Shown: piece by piece, positions 41,629 to 50,850 of the stretch
How the letters are laid out: every line of letters starts with the position of its first letter
Position numbering within the stretch: position 1 is the stretch's first letter
NCBI RefSeq assembly: GCF_012849095.1
Contig: NZ_CP051680.1
Span: forward strand, 3,746,501 to 3,810,500
Length of the DNA: 64,000 nt
Source of the DNA: Cohnella herbarum
GTDB lineage: Bacteria > Bacillota > Bacilli > Paenibacillales > Paenibacillaceae
Reading direction: 5' to 3'
Position numbers and translations under genes: made by a program
Notes under the pieces: generated by a model
What the model was told of the DNA's origin: nothing
The model's database searches: none
Seen by the model: the letters and a program-made list of their open reading frames with translations, nothing else

Positions 41629-43071
41629 TTATTTATTGAAATTGGTTCTAACCATCGTTCCCCACGAATTATTGTTGCGGAAGAAGTCGATGTGTCCCAA
41701 GAACCTCCACAGAACGCCGACTTGACGATAACCGAGAAACATGAGGAAAGAGTAAATCATCATTTTGTTGAGATCGCTCAGCTTAGGATAACGACTAAAA
41801 GCTTTTTCTTCGATATACAAAGCTCCGAGACTAAGAATGAAGCAGGAGAAGAAGTTCACCAGCATAAAGACGGCGACCGTTTTCCAATCCGCCATATTCA
41901 GCAGCCAATACCCGATCATGGCGAGTAAGCCGCTCAAACGGAAGTACGGGTTCAACGTTTCGAATAGAATGTTATAAGGAAGCGTTAAAAGTCCGAACAC
42001 TTTGTAACGGGGGCGGAATACCATATGGATTCCTTCTTCGATCATGTTCTTCAAGTTGCCGCGGCCCCAACGCATCCGTTGGCTGCTTAGAATCCGGTAC
42101 GTATCCGGCGCTTGCGTCCAACACACGGCATCCGGGCAAAAGGCGACCTGATAAGGGATTTTGTTCTCCAGGCAATAACGGTGCAGCTTGATGACGATGT
42201 TCATGTCTTCCCCGGGGTATCCGCCGCGGTAACCGCCTACGGCAATCACTTTATCCTTCTGAAAAACGCCGAAGGCGCCGGATACGATGATCAATCCGTT
42301 AACGGAGCTCCAACCGATCCGACCGCCTAAGAAAGCTTTGATATACTCTACGTTCTGGAGAGCCGGCCACCATTGTCTGGGAAATCTAATCTTTTTAACG
42401 ATTCCGTCTTCTACCGTGCAACTGTTAAGGATTCGAACGTTGCCCCCGACCGCCACCGTTTCTTCGGGATTTTCCATATACACTCTGGCGATTCTGGTCA
42501 GCGCATCCTTCTCTAATAGCGAATCCGCATCGATCGTAGAGATCAACGGATGGCGGGAAAGATTGATCCCGGCATTCAAGGAGTCCGCCTTCCCTCCGTT
42601 CTCTTTATCGATGAAATACAAGTTCGGATATTCCGGATTATGATAATAGCCTCTGACCTGTTCGGTTTTAATCCGTTTGGCAACGATAGGCTTGATTTCT
42701 TTCAGTTGAAACTCTTCGATCATGATTTTGGCCGTATCGTCTTTAGAGCCGTCGTTCACGACGATGACCTCGTATTCCGGGTAATTCAAGGCCAATAAGG
42801 AACGAACGTTTTCTTTAATCATTAACTCTTCGTTATACGCCGGGACTAGCAGCGATACCGGCGGTACGTGTTCGGATCCGGATAGCTTCCGTACGCGATT
42901 ATATCGAATCCCTCTTTGAAGAGGAAACGTATGCCGAATCGATAGACCGAAAATCAGGAAATAAATGAATGTAATCGCCAACGCGTAATACATGGCGAAG
43001 TAACCGTATCCTAATAGAAATTCGCGCAAGAAGTTCGCGGCTTGTTGTAAATAATATTCCAGCATCCTCAT
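41629..43071 (-). CDS. Processive GT2 glycosyltransferase (polysaccharide synthase)
   Basis: 480 residues: membrane segments near 22-45, a cytosolic GT2 domain (about 70-340) and three or four C-terminal membrane segments (about 350-450). The processive synthase residues are visible: VPAYNEE and NDGSKDD for UDP binding, DAD at 181-183 for the metal, the catalytic Glu-Asp at 288-289 in GYPGEDMNIV, and QRMRW (331-335) of the Q-x-x-R-W motif. Such enzymes make and extrude poly-GlcNAc, hyaluronan or cellulose-like chains. No PilZ domain is attached. The operon supplies UDP-GlcNAc and probably its uronic acid, so a GlcNAc- or GlcNAcA-containing polymer is the best guess. GGAGGG ribosome binding site at a good distance. 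Confidence 0.9.
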   Translation of the reverse strand: MRMLEYYLQQAANFLREFLLGYGYFAMYYALAITFIYFLIFGLSIRHTFPLQRGIRYNRVRKLSGSEHVPPVSLLVPAYNEELMIKENVRSLLALNYPEYEVIVVNDGSKDDTAKIMIEEFQLKEIKPIVAKRIKTEQVRGYYHNPEYPNLYFIDKENGGKADSLNAGINLSRHPLISTIDADSLLEKDALTRIARVYMENPEETVAVGGNVRILNSCTVEDGIVKKIRFPRQWWPALQNVEYIKAFLGGRIGWSSVNGLIIVSGAFGVFQKDKVIAVGGYRGGYPGEDMNIVIKLHRYCLENKIPYQVAFCPDAVCWTQAPDTYRILSSQRMRWGRGNLKNMIEEGIHMVFRPRYKVFGLLTLPYNILFETLNPYFRLSGLLAMIGYWLLNMADWKTVAVFMLVNFFSCFILSLGALYIEEKAFSRYPKLSDLNKMMIYSFLMFLGYRQVGVLWRFLGHIDFFRNNNSWGTMVRTNFNK

Positions 43072-43098
43072 TATTCGTTGCCCTCCTAAACCTGTAAG

Positions 43099-44268
43099 CT
43101 ACACAACCCGATAGATTCGTTTGTACTTGCCGAACGTTTTCTCGTAATGGTAAACCAACGAATTATATCGCGTCAGTCGGTCAAGGTCATGGAGCCGTAA
43201 CGAAAGAGATTGGATCTGTTCCTCGATAAGTATGCGGAGGTTTTCCCCTTGCACCGACCCTCTTGCTTCCGCGGCGACTCCGCACAATTCGGCGATTCCT
43301 CCTTCTCCAAGAAGCAACAACCCTCTCGCGCTGGCATCGGATACTCGCATGCTTTCATCCAATAAGGCGTTTCTCATGACATCGATATACGTCGCCAGCT
43401 TCAGATCGGCAATCGCTTGAAGCGCGAGGACGCGCACTTCATCCATCGGATTCCTAAGCAGCTTTTGAATGACGTTTCGGGGGATAAAGTGAACGGATTT
43501 CAGATAGATTTCCACGGCTTTATATTGAATGGTTCCGTCCGGAGAATCGATGAGACGATAAACAGCCGATGCCACCGTCGGCTCGGTATAGTCTTTCAAT
43601 CCGCACAAACCGATGTGTATGAATTCATGTCTCTCCCGTTGAATGAATTCGGCAAACAGCGACCCATGGTCGATATCCGCTTCTTTAATCATGTCGACCA
43701 GCAAATCGTAAAATCCTTTGTTATGCCTTAGAACAATCTGCACCATTTCCTTGACGTCCCGTTCGTCGCGAGCGCATTTGGCGATCGAACGGGCGATGAC
43801 GAAGAGGGAAGAATTCCGTTTATGCGTTCGGAGAAACTCGAGCAAAGCCGGAACGGCTTCCCGGACTCTCATGCAGCCTAAGTGATACGCCGCATCGATT
43901 TTCACGGAATAAGAACCTCTTTCCAAACGGTTCAGATGAACTTGCACCAGTCCCAAGCGTTTGCACAGCTCCATGCATTTGTCGCGGGTCGTTCCGGTAA
44001 AATTCTCGATCATATCGTTCAACCGTTCTTGCATCGCTTCTTGTTCCGCTTGGTTCAATGAAAACGGCGGTGCGTTCAACGGTTCTTGGCCTTCGATATT
44101 GACCAGTACATAGGTAAGGTAATCTTTGAATTTGACCTCGAACCTGCGTTCCGTTCCGGTTTTTCTCAACTTTTTGATTTTCATGGCATACACCGCGAAT
44201 GCGAATCCGACATTCAGAACGATGAGAGCATACAGAAATTTGATCGCCACTTCGATGTTGATATACAC
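43099..44268 (-). CDS. HEAT-repeat membrane protein
   Basis: 389 residues, GTG start with GGAAGG. One N-terminal membrane helix (about 8-29) is followed by a helical cytosolic domain with HEAT-like repeats (patterns DAAYHLGCMRVREAVPALLEFL, in pieces around residues 125-145, and MDEVRVLALQAIADLKLATYI around 265-290). HEAT solenoids are protein-binding scaffolds, so it may dock the synthase, the pseudo-receiver or other partners at the membrane. It lies directly upstream of the synthase gene with a 27-nt gap. I know of no characterised homologue with this role. Confidence 0.8.
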   Translation of the reverse strand: MYINIEVAIKFLYALIVLNVGFAFAVYAMKIKKLRKTGTERRFEVKFKDYLTYVLVNIEGQEPLNAPPFSLNQAEQEAMQERLNDMIENFTGTTRDKCMELCKRLGLVQVHLNRLERGSYSVKIDAAYHLGCMRVREAVPALLEFLRTHKRNSSLFVIARSIAKCARDERDVKEMVQIVLRHNKGFYDLLVDMIKEADIDHGSLFAEFIQRERHEFIHIGLCGLKDYTEPTVASAVYRLIDSPDGTIQYKAVEIYLKSVHFIPRNVIQKLLRNPMDEVRVLALQAIADLKLATYIDVMRNALLDESMRVSDASARGLLLLGEGGIAELCGVAAEARGSVQGENLRILIEEQIQSLSLRLHDLDRLTRYNSLVYHYEKTFGKYKRIYRVV

Positions 44269-44290
44269 AAATAAAACCCTTCCTTCCCCG

Positions 44291-46534
44291 CTACTCGGAT
44301 ATCGGTTGATTCACCGGTTGATTGACTTCCCGCATCGCTTTTTGCATGATATCGTAACTTTGTTTTGGGCGTTCTACATAGTCGACGTCGATATCTTCCC
44401 ACCTTTTCCACGTGTAAAGCGGAAGTTGCGATACCGGATACGGGTTGTTGCCTTCGAGTCCGACGACTTCCTTCGAATCCTTGCGAACGATCCATGGAAC
44501 AAGGCGAACGCCTTCGACTTTCACGGATTCAAATTCTTTCGTTCCGGTATCTTCGTAACTAATGGCGCTTAGCGAGCTGGGATCGCTGAACCCTAGCAAC
44601 ATCCACGGAATCCGAATTTCCAATACGTTGCCTTTGGCCTGCCATATCGCCTTTGAATTGTAGTTCGGATCTTGCGGATCGCTCGTTCCTCTCGGCAAAT
44701 CTCCTACTCGGATGTCGCCGAATGGATGATCGACGCGGGCATCCGGATGTTCGAGCAAATAATTCACGACCAATTTCCATGGATTGAAGATTCCGCTATC
44801 ATCCTCCAATTCTTGGGGATCATATGCCAGTATTTTCGATAGCTTGCCGTAGAATCGGGTATGGAAATCATAATTGGAGGCAATCATCATCTGCCCGGCA
44901 TCCTCGTTATCGAGTTCGATCAACGTTTCCAGTCCTTCGTCCAACGTCTTTCCTTGGAGTTGCGGCGCATGGCGATTGCCGCCCTTTAACGTATCGAACC
45001 CTAAATAGATAGAATGATTAGAAAATTCTAAAGATTCGGATAAATTAATCGAGAGATATAAATACCCTTCATCGTGCGCGGCCCATATTTCATTAAAACC
45101 TTCGATCTGTAGATCAAGCTTAGTCTTATCTCCATCATCGAGCTTGTCCCAATCCGAAGCATCTCCGTCAATGCGAATCACGTCGTCTTTACTTGGATAC
45201 ATGCCGAGTACCCCGAAATGGGATTCGTTCGTGAGCGTGTTATACCAATAAGCCCGTCGATCGGGAATGTCGTAGTGCATCGTGTTCCAGGTTTTCTTGA
45301 ACCACTCGTCCTGCCAAGTAAACAAGATCGCGCCGGAGTATCCCTCCTGATGGATCTGACGGAACATATCCGCATCCATGTTCCCTTGCGTCTTGTCGTC
45401 GTGCCCTCCTTGGTTGCGCCCCAGCATGCCGGTATGGGCAATGCCTTGGGAGGCGGGAACGCCGAACTCGGTAATCATAATCGGCATATCGTTATGGTAT
45501 TTCTTTAGCTTATGCAGATAGGTTTTGTAGCTATCTATTTCCCCTTTATCGTTTTTCATCGTTTGAAACGATTGGTCGAAGGTAAAGAAGTCGGGATAAT
45601 AAGGGTAAACGTGATAGGAAGCAAAATAACCGGCATCCCAATCTACGGCTGCGATATGAGTCGGATCGACGCTGACCATATCTTCGGCAACCAATGGCTC
45701 GCCCGGATGTTCAAGCGGATCGGTGGTCACCCAATTCGAGAAGGCGATCGGATGCTGCCATCCGTGCTCGGCTTCCGTTACGGCCGTGATGTCGACCATC
45801 TCGGCCAACCATTTTTCGAAGGGATTAGCCCCGGGTTTGCTTTGAAAATGTTCTCCTTTATAATCGGCGACGTCGGCATTGCTCTTATTCGTTCTATCCA
45901 CCATTACTGGATCCCATTCCGTGCCGACGATCCAACTCATGAGATAGGGCCCTGCGTTAAAGACGTATTTCCCGCTGGCTTTGCCGGAATGCGCTTCGGC
46001 TTCGAGATCGATATTTCCGTACACCGCTTCTACGGCCTCTCGAATCTCTTTTTCAAACTTCTGTTTGACTTTCGGATCAAAGGCGTTCTGAACTTCGATT
46101 AATTGTTCTTCCGGACTCCATACCCCTTGAATGAAGAAGAGCGGATTATCCGAATGCTTCGCGTTATATCGGACCAAAGCTTCGTAAAACTCCGGTTTTA
46201 GAATGGTATACACGCGAATGACGTTGGCGCCCATCTCTTGAACCATCTCAAACCATCTCATATAGTCGTCTTTCGAAATTTCAAGCTCGCCGGGAAAATG
46301 TCCGGGAACCGCCGCTCCCATATTGACCCCTTTGGCAAAATAAGGTTTCCATGATTGGTTTTGAAACTGTTCGATTCGAGTTCCGTTCGTTTTGAATTTC
46401 ACCTTAACGCCATTATCGATCTCGGCGCTTTCTACCTTGGCAACAGGCGGCATCAACCAATAAGCGACTGCTCCGCCCGCGATTACGACAACAAGTCCTA
46501 ATTTGACTAAACCGCTCTTGAATAACTTTTTCAT
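44291..46534 (-). CDS. Membrane-anchored clan GH-A-like hydrolase with C-terminal CBM9/DOMON-like domain
   Basis: 747 residues from the ATG at 46534. The ATG at 46540 abuts the GAGGAAG ribosome binding site and is too close. An N-terminal signal anchor (about 8-30) is followed by a TIM-barrel domain (about 60-430) with features of clan GH-A glycosidases: GTEWDP with Glu206 as a candidate acid/base and MITEFGVP with Glu356 as a candidate nucleophile. A beta-sandwich resembling CBM9/DOMON (IRIDGDASDWDKL, LYLSINL) completes the protein (about 450-735). It is the first gene of the operon. It is probably an extracellular enzyme that trims or transfers the nascent polysaccharide. Confidence 0.82.
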   Translation of the reverse strand: MKKLFKSGLVKLGLVVVIAGGAVAYWLMPPVAKVESAEIDNGVKVKFKTNGTRIEQFQNQSWKPYFAKGVNMGAAVPGHFPGELEISKDDYMRWFEMVQEMGANVIRVYTILKPEFYEALVRYNAKHSDNPLFFIQGVWSPEEQLIEVQNAFDPKVKQKFEKEIREAVEAVYGNIDLEAEAHSGKASGKYVFNAGPYLMSWIVGTEWDPVMVDRTNKSNADVADYKGEHFQSKPGANPFEKWLAEMVDITAVTEAEHGWQHPIAFSNWVTTDPLEHPGEPLVAEDMVSVDPTHIAAVDWDAGYFASYHVYPYYPDFFTFDQSFQTMKNDKGEIDSYKTYLHKLKKYHNDMPIMITEFGVPASQGIAHTGMLGRNQGGHDDKTQGNMDADMFRQIHQEGYSGAILFTWQDEWFKKTWNTMHYDIPDRRAYWYNTLTNESHFGVLGMYPSKDDVIRIDGDASDWDKLDDGDKTKLDLQIEGFNEIWAAHDEGYLYLSINLSESLEFSNHSIYLGFDTLKGGNRHAPQLQGKTLDEGLETLIELDNEDAGQMMIASNYDFHTRFYGKLSKILAYDPQELEDDSGIFNPWKLVVNYLLEHPDARVDHPFGDIRVGDLPRGTSDPQDPNYNSKAIWQAKGNVLEIRIPWMLLGFSDPSSLSAISYEDTGTKEFESVKVEGVRLVPWIVRKDSKEVVGLEGNNPYPVSQLPLYTWKRWEDIDVDYVERPKQSYDIMQKAMREVNQPVNQPISE

Positions 46535-46603
46535 TGCCATCTTCCTCGTGTGTGAAATCTAGTTGTCTATCCAGCAATGGTATCTCTCATTCGGCCTCCA
46601 AGT

Positions 46604-46633
46604 ACTGTAGCACAATGCGACAAACCCATTCAA
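46604..46633 (-). promoter_or_regulatory. Candidate promoter of the polysaccharide operon
   Basis: Minus strand -35-like TTGAAT (46633-46628), 18-nt spacer, -10-like TACAGT (46609-46604), about 70 nt upstream of the first gene. The rest of the 315-nt divergent gap 46535-46849 is AT-rich with no other clear element seen. Confidence 0.35.
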
Positions 46634-46849
46634 CCAAACCCGAGCATTACCGTCATTAACAATTTTTTAGAACTTTAATAATGATTGAAAAATGTGCGGC
46701 AGTCTTATACGGCCTGGTCTCATTAAGTTGTAATTAGGTCAGACTTTTTTACGGCTATCGATACTGCAAATAATGATTAAATTCAAGGAAATAGCCGGCT
46801 ATGTTAAAATAACCCTATATTGCGGTCAATGAAGGAGTCGGCAATCGCC

Positions 46850-47731
46850 ATGTCCAGAGAACGTAAAAGCCTCATAGAGCGGATTGAGCTGAAAGGTAAT
46901 TTTTTTCTGCACTATCGAGTAAAACACGGGAACTCTTACTTCTTTCACGCCCATCAAGGAATTGAATTCCTATACGTTCACCAGGGCAACGGTCACGCGC
47001 TCGTCAACGACCAACTCGTGAAGATGGAACCCGGCACGCTGCTCCTGTTTCAACCGTTTCAGTTGCACCAAATTCATATGGAATCGGGATCGGACTATAT
47101 TCGAACCGTACTCGTCTTTGATCCTACTTTAATCGATAAGCAGCTTGCGCAATTTAAGTCTCTGCAGCTTTTTTTCCGGTGGCTGTGGCACAATGAGATC
47201 CCCATGCAACACTTTCCCTTTGGCGAGCAATCCGGCGAAATGGAACGTCTTCTGGAGGTTTACCATATGGCGCTGCAGACGGATGTACAGGAGCTTCGCA
47301 CCGAGGAGATCGGATTATGCATGATCGCGCTGCTGCAACTGTTACGCCGTTCCTTCTTCTCCAAACAGGATGTATCCGCATTCGCAAGCCAACCTCGAAC
47401 GCTCCGTTATGCCGAGAAAGTGATGCAGTGGGTCGAGTCTCACTATCAGGAACAATTCGACTTGTCCAAACTGTCGGACCACTTGTTCGTTTCTCCCTCT
47501 CATATTTCCCGACTCTTCCATAAGGAAACCGGGGCAACGATATCGGATTACGTGACCGCCAGACGGTTGCGCGAAGCTTGCTTGCTCTTGGCCGCTACCC
47601 AGTTATCCGTTCGAGAGATCGCCCATAAAGTCGGTCTGTTGAGCGGCCCGTATTTCGGCAGACTGTTTAAGAAACAATTCGACGTCACCCCTCTGCAATA
47701 CCGCAATCGAATGAGAAGCCTTTCACGGTAA
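46850..47731 (+). CDS. AraC family transcriptional regulator with cupin sensor
   Basis: About 293 residues from the ATG at 46850; in-frame TTG 46820 and ATG 46829 are alternatives, but AAGGAG at 46832-46837 fits 46850, although with a long spacing. The N-terminal domain is a cupin (HAHQGIEFLYVHQGNG, GTLLLFQPFQLHQI), likely sugar-binding. The C terminus has two AraC-type helix-turn-helices (FDLSKLSDHLFVSPSHISRLF and LSVREIAHKVGLLSGPYFGRLFKK, in parts; ending with DVTPLQYRN). It diverges from the polysaccharide operon and lies about 200 nt before the transporter-oxidoreductase-isomerase genes. It could control either; the three catabolism-like genes are the more usual target for this class. Confidence 0.88.
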   Translation: MSRERKSLIERIELKGNFFLHYRVKHGNSYFFHAHQGIEFLYVHQGNGHALVNDQLVKMEPGTLLLFQPFQLHQIHMESGSDYIRTVLVFDPTLIDKQLAQFKSLQLFFRWLWHNEIPMQHFPFGEQSGEMERLLEVYHMALQTDVQELRTEEIGLCMIALLQLLRRSFFSKQDVSAFASQPRTLRYAEKVMQWVESHYQEQFDLSKLSDHLFVSPSHISRLFHKETGATISDYVTARRLREACLLLAATQLSVREIAHKVGLLSGPYFGRLFKKQFDVTPLQYRNRMRSLSR

Positions 47732-47937
47732 CAGGACATTCAGCGCGTTCGCTTGAAATCCACGACGATCGGCAACTTCGCAGTTCCCCATCTCTCCTCT
47801 GAACGAGCAAATCCCGTATCTCCTTTATTTACAGCCATCGAATGCACAACGAAAGTACATTTTTGGACAACGGAGGATCATTCGAGTTTGTTACTCTGAA
47901 CCAGAACGCGAATAACAAGGAGAGGAGGTGACGGTTA

Positions 47938-48855
47938 ATGCCTTATGCGGCCATGTTGCTCGTCGTATTGTTGTGGGGCTCCGCGGCCGCGGTAGGCCGT
48001 CGATTGGGGACAGACTTGTCGGCGCTTGAGCTTTCCATATGGCGGGTGGCGATCGGATTTCTACTATTGTTAATTCTTCATCTGCTAACAAGCAGAAAAC
48101 ATCCCAAATCGTTCTCCCAGCCTAAGGGCGGCATGCCATTCCAAACATACTTGCGAATATGGACTTTCGGTATTTTCGGTTACGGCATAATGATCTGGCT
48201 CTTCTTCTGCGCCGCCCGCAGTACGTTGGCCAGCCACGTCGTTCTCATTCTGTCCATGGCCCCGATCAGTACGCTGCTCATGGATCGCTTGCTGGGCGGA
48301 AGAGGAAGCGCTAAATCCTTCATCTCAGCCGGAATATCGCTCCTCGGAATCGCGATTATGGTAGCCCCATCGCTATCTGGCTCAGGCGCAAGCCTGATAG
48401 GCGACTTTTGGGCGCTGCTGGCCATGCTCTCCTTTTCTCTCTACACCATCGGGGTCAAAAGGTATTCGAACGGCATGTCCACCCTTCAGGTCAATCTTCA
48501 CGGGATGGCTGCCGGGCTTGCGTTCCTATGGCTTGTGTTGGCAATTGGGGAACGAAAGTTTCTTCCTGCGGGTTTTCATGAGATCGATCAATGGACCCAA
48601 ATCGCTTATCTGGGTTTAGGCTCCACCGGGCTTGCCTACTTTCTCTATGCATGGGCACTCGGCAATCTTGCGGTGGACAAAGTCGTGCCGTTTATTTATT
48701 TGCAGCCGGTCGTTGGGGTATTGCTATCGTTGCTCTGGCTTGGCGAACCGTTTTCTTTGCCGTTGGCGCTCGGTATGGGCTTTATCGCCGCAGGTTTGCT
48801 GTGGAACCAATTTCAAACTAATACCATTAAGAACGAGGTGCTGAATCGTGGTTGA
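47938..48855 (+). CDS. EamA family transporter (DMT superfamily)
   Basis: 305 residues with ten predicted membrane helices arranged as two EamA repeats (about 1-140 and 150-290). Conserved features are LLWGSAAAVGR in helix 1 and LGSTGLAYFLYAWAL and YLQPVVGVLLSLLWLGEP in the second half. It is preceded by a perfect AGGAGGTGA ribosome binding site. Family members export or import small metabolites. It overlaps the downstream oxidoreductase gene by 8 nt, so transport is linked to that pathway; the substrate may be a sugar or polyol derivative. Confidence 0.88.
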   Translation: MPYAAMLLVVLLWGSAAAVGRRLGTDLSALELSIWRVAIGFLLLLILHLLTSRKHPKSFSQPKGGMPFQTYLRIWTFGIFGYGIMIWLFFCAARSTLASHVVLILSMAPISTLLMDRLLGGRGSAKSFISAGISLLGIAIMVAPSLSGSGASLIGDFWALLAMLSFSLYTIGVKRYSNGMSTLQVNLHGMAAGLAFLWLVLAIGERKFLPAGFHEIDQWTQIAYLGLGSTGLAYFLYAWALGNLAVDKVVPFIYLQPVVGVLLSLLWLGEPFSLPLALGMGFIAAGLLWNQFQTNTIKNEVLNRG

Positions 48856-49921
48856 GAAAAAAATAAGACTTGGCGTAATTGGCTGCGGAGTCATCGGAAA
48901 GCAGCATATAAAAGCGGCCTTGGGAGTCGATTGGATCGAATTGGCCGGCATCGCCGATGCCAATCCGGACACCGCTCGGCTTGCCGCGGAGCAATTCGGC
49001 GCGCAGCGGGTGTATCCGAATGCCGATCTGCTGCTTGAAGATCCGAGTATCGAAGCCGTAGTGTTGGCAATCCCAACTAGTACTAGAAATGCACTCGCGT
49101 TGAAGGCATTGGCCAACGGGAAACATGTGCTGCTTGAGAAACCCGTTGCTCTGCACGAGAACGAAATCCATCAATTAATCGAAGCTCAAGGAGAACTGAC
49201 GGTTGCCGTCTGCTCCTCCCGTTTTCGCTTTCTGGAGCATGCCGAAGCGGCAAGGAAATGGATCGACGAGGGAAATCTGGGGGAGGTGCGGCTTTTGCGT
49301 TGCCGGGTGAACGAGCCGGCCGGCAAACGTCCGGCCACTCCGCCCCCGACCTGGAGACTTCATACGGCCATTAACGGCGGCGGGATCGTGGCCAATTGGG
49401 GAATATACGATTTCGACTATTTGCTTGGTTTAACGGGCTGGACTCTTCAACCCAAGTGGATACTATCGCATATGTGGCAGCTTCCGGAGCCGATTGCGGA
49501 CTACTTCCCGCCGAACTCCGACTCGGAAACGTACGGCTCCGCTTTCATTCAATGCGACAACGATGCCGTCATTACTTTCGAGCGAGGAGAGTTTATGGCC
49601 GCGCCGCTCGAACGTTCCTGGCAGATTATCGGAAGCAAGGGAAGCCTTACCCTGCACATGACTTGGCCGTCCGAGAAAACCATTTCGTGTACGACGCTGG
49701 ATGCGGAGTCCGGTGCGCAAACCCGCACGTTATGGGAAGGAACGGAGGATTCTTCTTGGATAGACAAAGGACCCGTAATCGACTTTACCCGCTCTATTAT
49801 TGAAGGGGGCAAACCGGCTACAGGCTTACGGGAAGCGCTTGTTCTGCAAAGGATTTTGGATGCGGCGTATCAATCCTCGCGGAGCGGTGCGCCAGTTATG
49901 ATTAACTCCGAGGGGGATTGA
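48848..49921 (+). CDS. Gfo/Idh/MocA family oxidoreductase
   Basis: 357 residues. The N-terminal Rossmann fold has GVIGCGVIGKQH, then ADANPD, VVLAIPT and the family motif LLEKPVAL with its catalytic-region Lys. The C-terminal alpha/beta domain (about 120-350) has NWGIYDFDYLLGL. These enzymes oxidise or reduce sugars or inositols with NAD(P). The GTG start lies within the end of the EamA gene. A sugar isomerase/epimerase gene follows with a 6-nt gap. Together they resemble a small inositol- or rare-sugar catabolic operon, but the substrate is not readable. Confidence 0.9.
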   Translation: MVEKKIRLGVIGCGVIGKQHIKAALGVDWIELAGIADANPDTARLAAEQFGAQRVYPNADLLLEDPSIEAVVLAIPTSTRNALALKALANGKHVLLEKPVALHENEIHQLIEAQGELTVAVCSSRFRFLEHAEAARKWIDEGNLGEVRLLRCRVNEPAGKRPATPPPTWRLHTAINGGGIVANWGIYDFDYLLGLTGWTLQPKWILSHMWQLPEPIADYFPPNSDSETYGSAFIQCDNDAVITFERGEFMAAPLERSWQIIGSKGSLTLHMTWPSEKTISCTTLDAESGAQTRTLWEGTEDSSWIDKGPVIDFTRSIIEGGKPATGLREALVLQRILDAAYQSSRSGAPVMINSEGD

Positions 49922-49927
49922 GCGTTG

Positions 49928-50734
49928 ATGAATTATGCCTTCGTCTCCTTCTCTTGTCCGGACGCCGACCTCCTTACCGTACTAAGAATGGCCCAGCAAT
50001 ACGGCTATTCCGGCTTCGAGGCAAGGTGCGATTGCGGACATCGCCATGGTATAGAGTTGGACATTACTCCAGAACAGATTATTGATATAAAGACGGCCTT
50101 CCAAGCCAGCGGCGTTAAGTTGCAGTGCATTAGCGTCTCCTGCCGATATTCCAACCCCGTAACCGTTCAGGCGAATATTACGGAAACCATCGCTTACATC
50201 CGGCTTGCCCAGGCACTGGAAGTGCCGTTCATCCGAATATTTTGCGGATATATCCCGGAAGGAGCCGGAAGGGAGGAGACGCGTACTTTAATCGTGGAAT
50301 CGCTCCGATCGCTTGCGGCATCGGCAGCGCAAGCCGGCGTCGTGTTGGCGGTCGAAACGCATGACGATTGGTCAGATCCGCTAGAGATGGCCGCAATCAT
50401 GAGTGCCGTAAATCACCCTTCGATCGGCGTCGTCTGGGATATCATGCATACTTACCGAACGGGAAAGACTTCGATGGAAGAGGCTTACCGCATTCTTCAG
50501 CCATGGATCCATCACGTTCATATTCATGACGGATCGCTGGATCCCGACACGCTCGTTTTTCTGCCGATCGGAACAGGAGATATCGACCATAAAGAAGCCT
50601 TACGGATTCTTATCCAACATAAATATACCGGTTTCCTCAGCGGGGAATGGCTGGACTGGGAACCCGCATCTCTTCACCTGCCGCGCGAAATCGAAGCTAT
50701 GCGGGGCTACGAGAAAGAACTCCTAACCGAATAA
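49928..50734 (+). CDS. Sugar phosphate isomerase/epimerase (xylose isomerase-like TIM barrel)
   Basis: 268 residues from ATG 49928; a TTG three nt upstream is possible. A TIM barrel of the AP_endonuc_2 family: GFEARCDCGH, VPFIRIFCGYIPEG, LAVETHDDW (metal-binding Glu), GVVWDIMHTY (Asp/His), HVHIHDG (His) and FLSGEWLDWE (Glu). These provide the usual divalent-metal site. Related enzymes include IolE/IolI and other ketose epimerases. It is the last gene of the EamA-oxidoreductase-isomerase operon and is followed by a strong terminator. Confidence 0.88.
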   Translation: MNYAFVSFSCPDADLLTVLRMAQQYGYSGFEARCDCGHRHGIELDITPEQIIDIKTAFQASGVKLQCISVSCRYSNPVTVQANITETIAYIRLAQALEVPFIRIFCGYIPEGAGREETRTLIVESLRSLAASAAQAGVVLAVETHDDWSDPLEMAAIMSAVNHPSIGVVWDIMHTYRTGKTSMEEAYRILQPWIHHVHIHDGSLDPDTLVFLPIGTGDIDHKEALRILIQHKYTGFLSGEWLDWEPASLHLPREIEAMRGYEKELLTE

Positions 50735-50760
50735 ATTCTAGAATGATGAAGCCGGAATTC

Positions 50761-50824
50761 CCATGAAAAGACCCGTGATCGGTAGTTCTTGCGAAACGAC
50801 TGCCAATCACGGGTCTTTTCATGG
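50761..50824. terminator. Strong bidirectional intrinsic terminator
   Basis: CCATGAAAAGACCCGTGAT pairs perfectly with its complement ATCACGGGTCTTTTCATGG, with a loop of 26 nt that extends the stem further. It separates the convergent isomerase and DNA repair genes. Confidence 0.9.
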
Positions 50825-50850
50825 CAAAGCATTGTTATATGTTTTATTTT

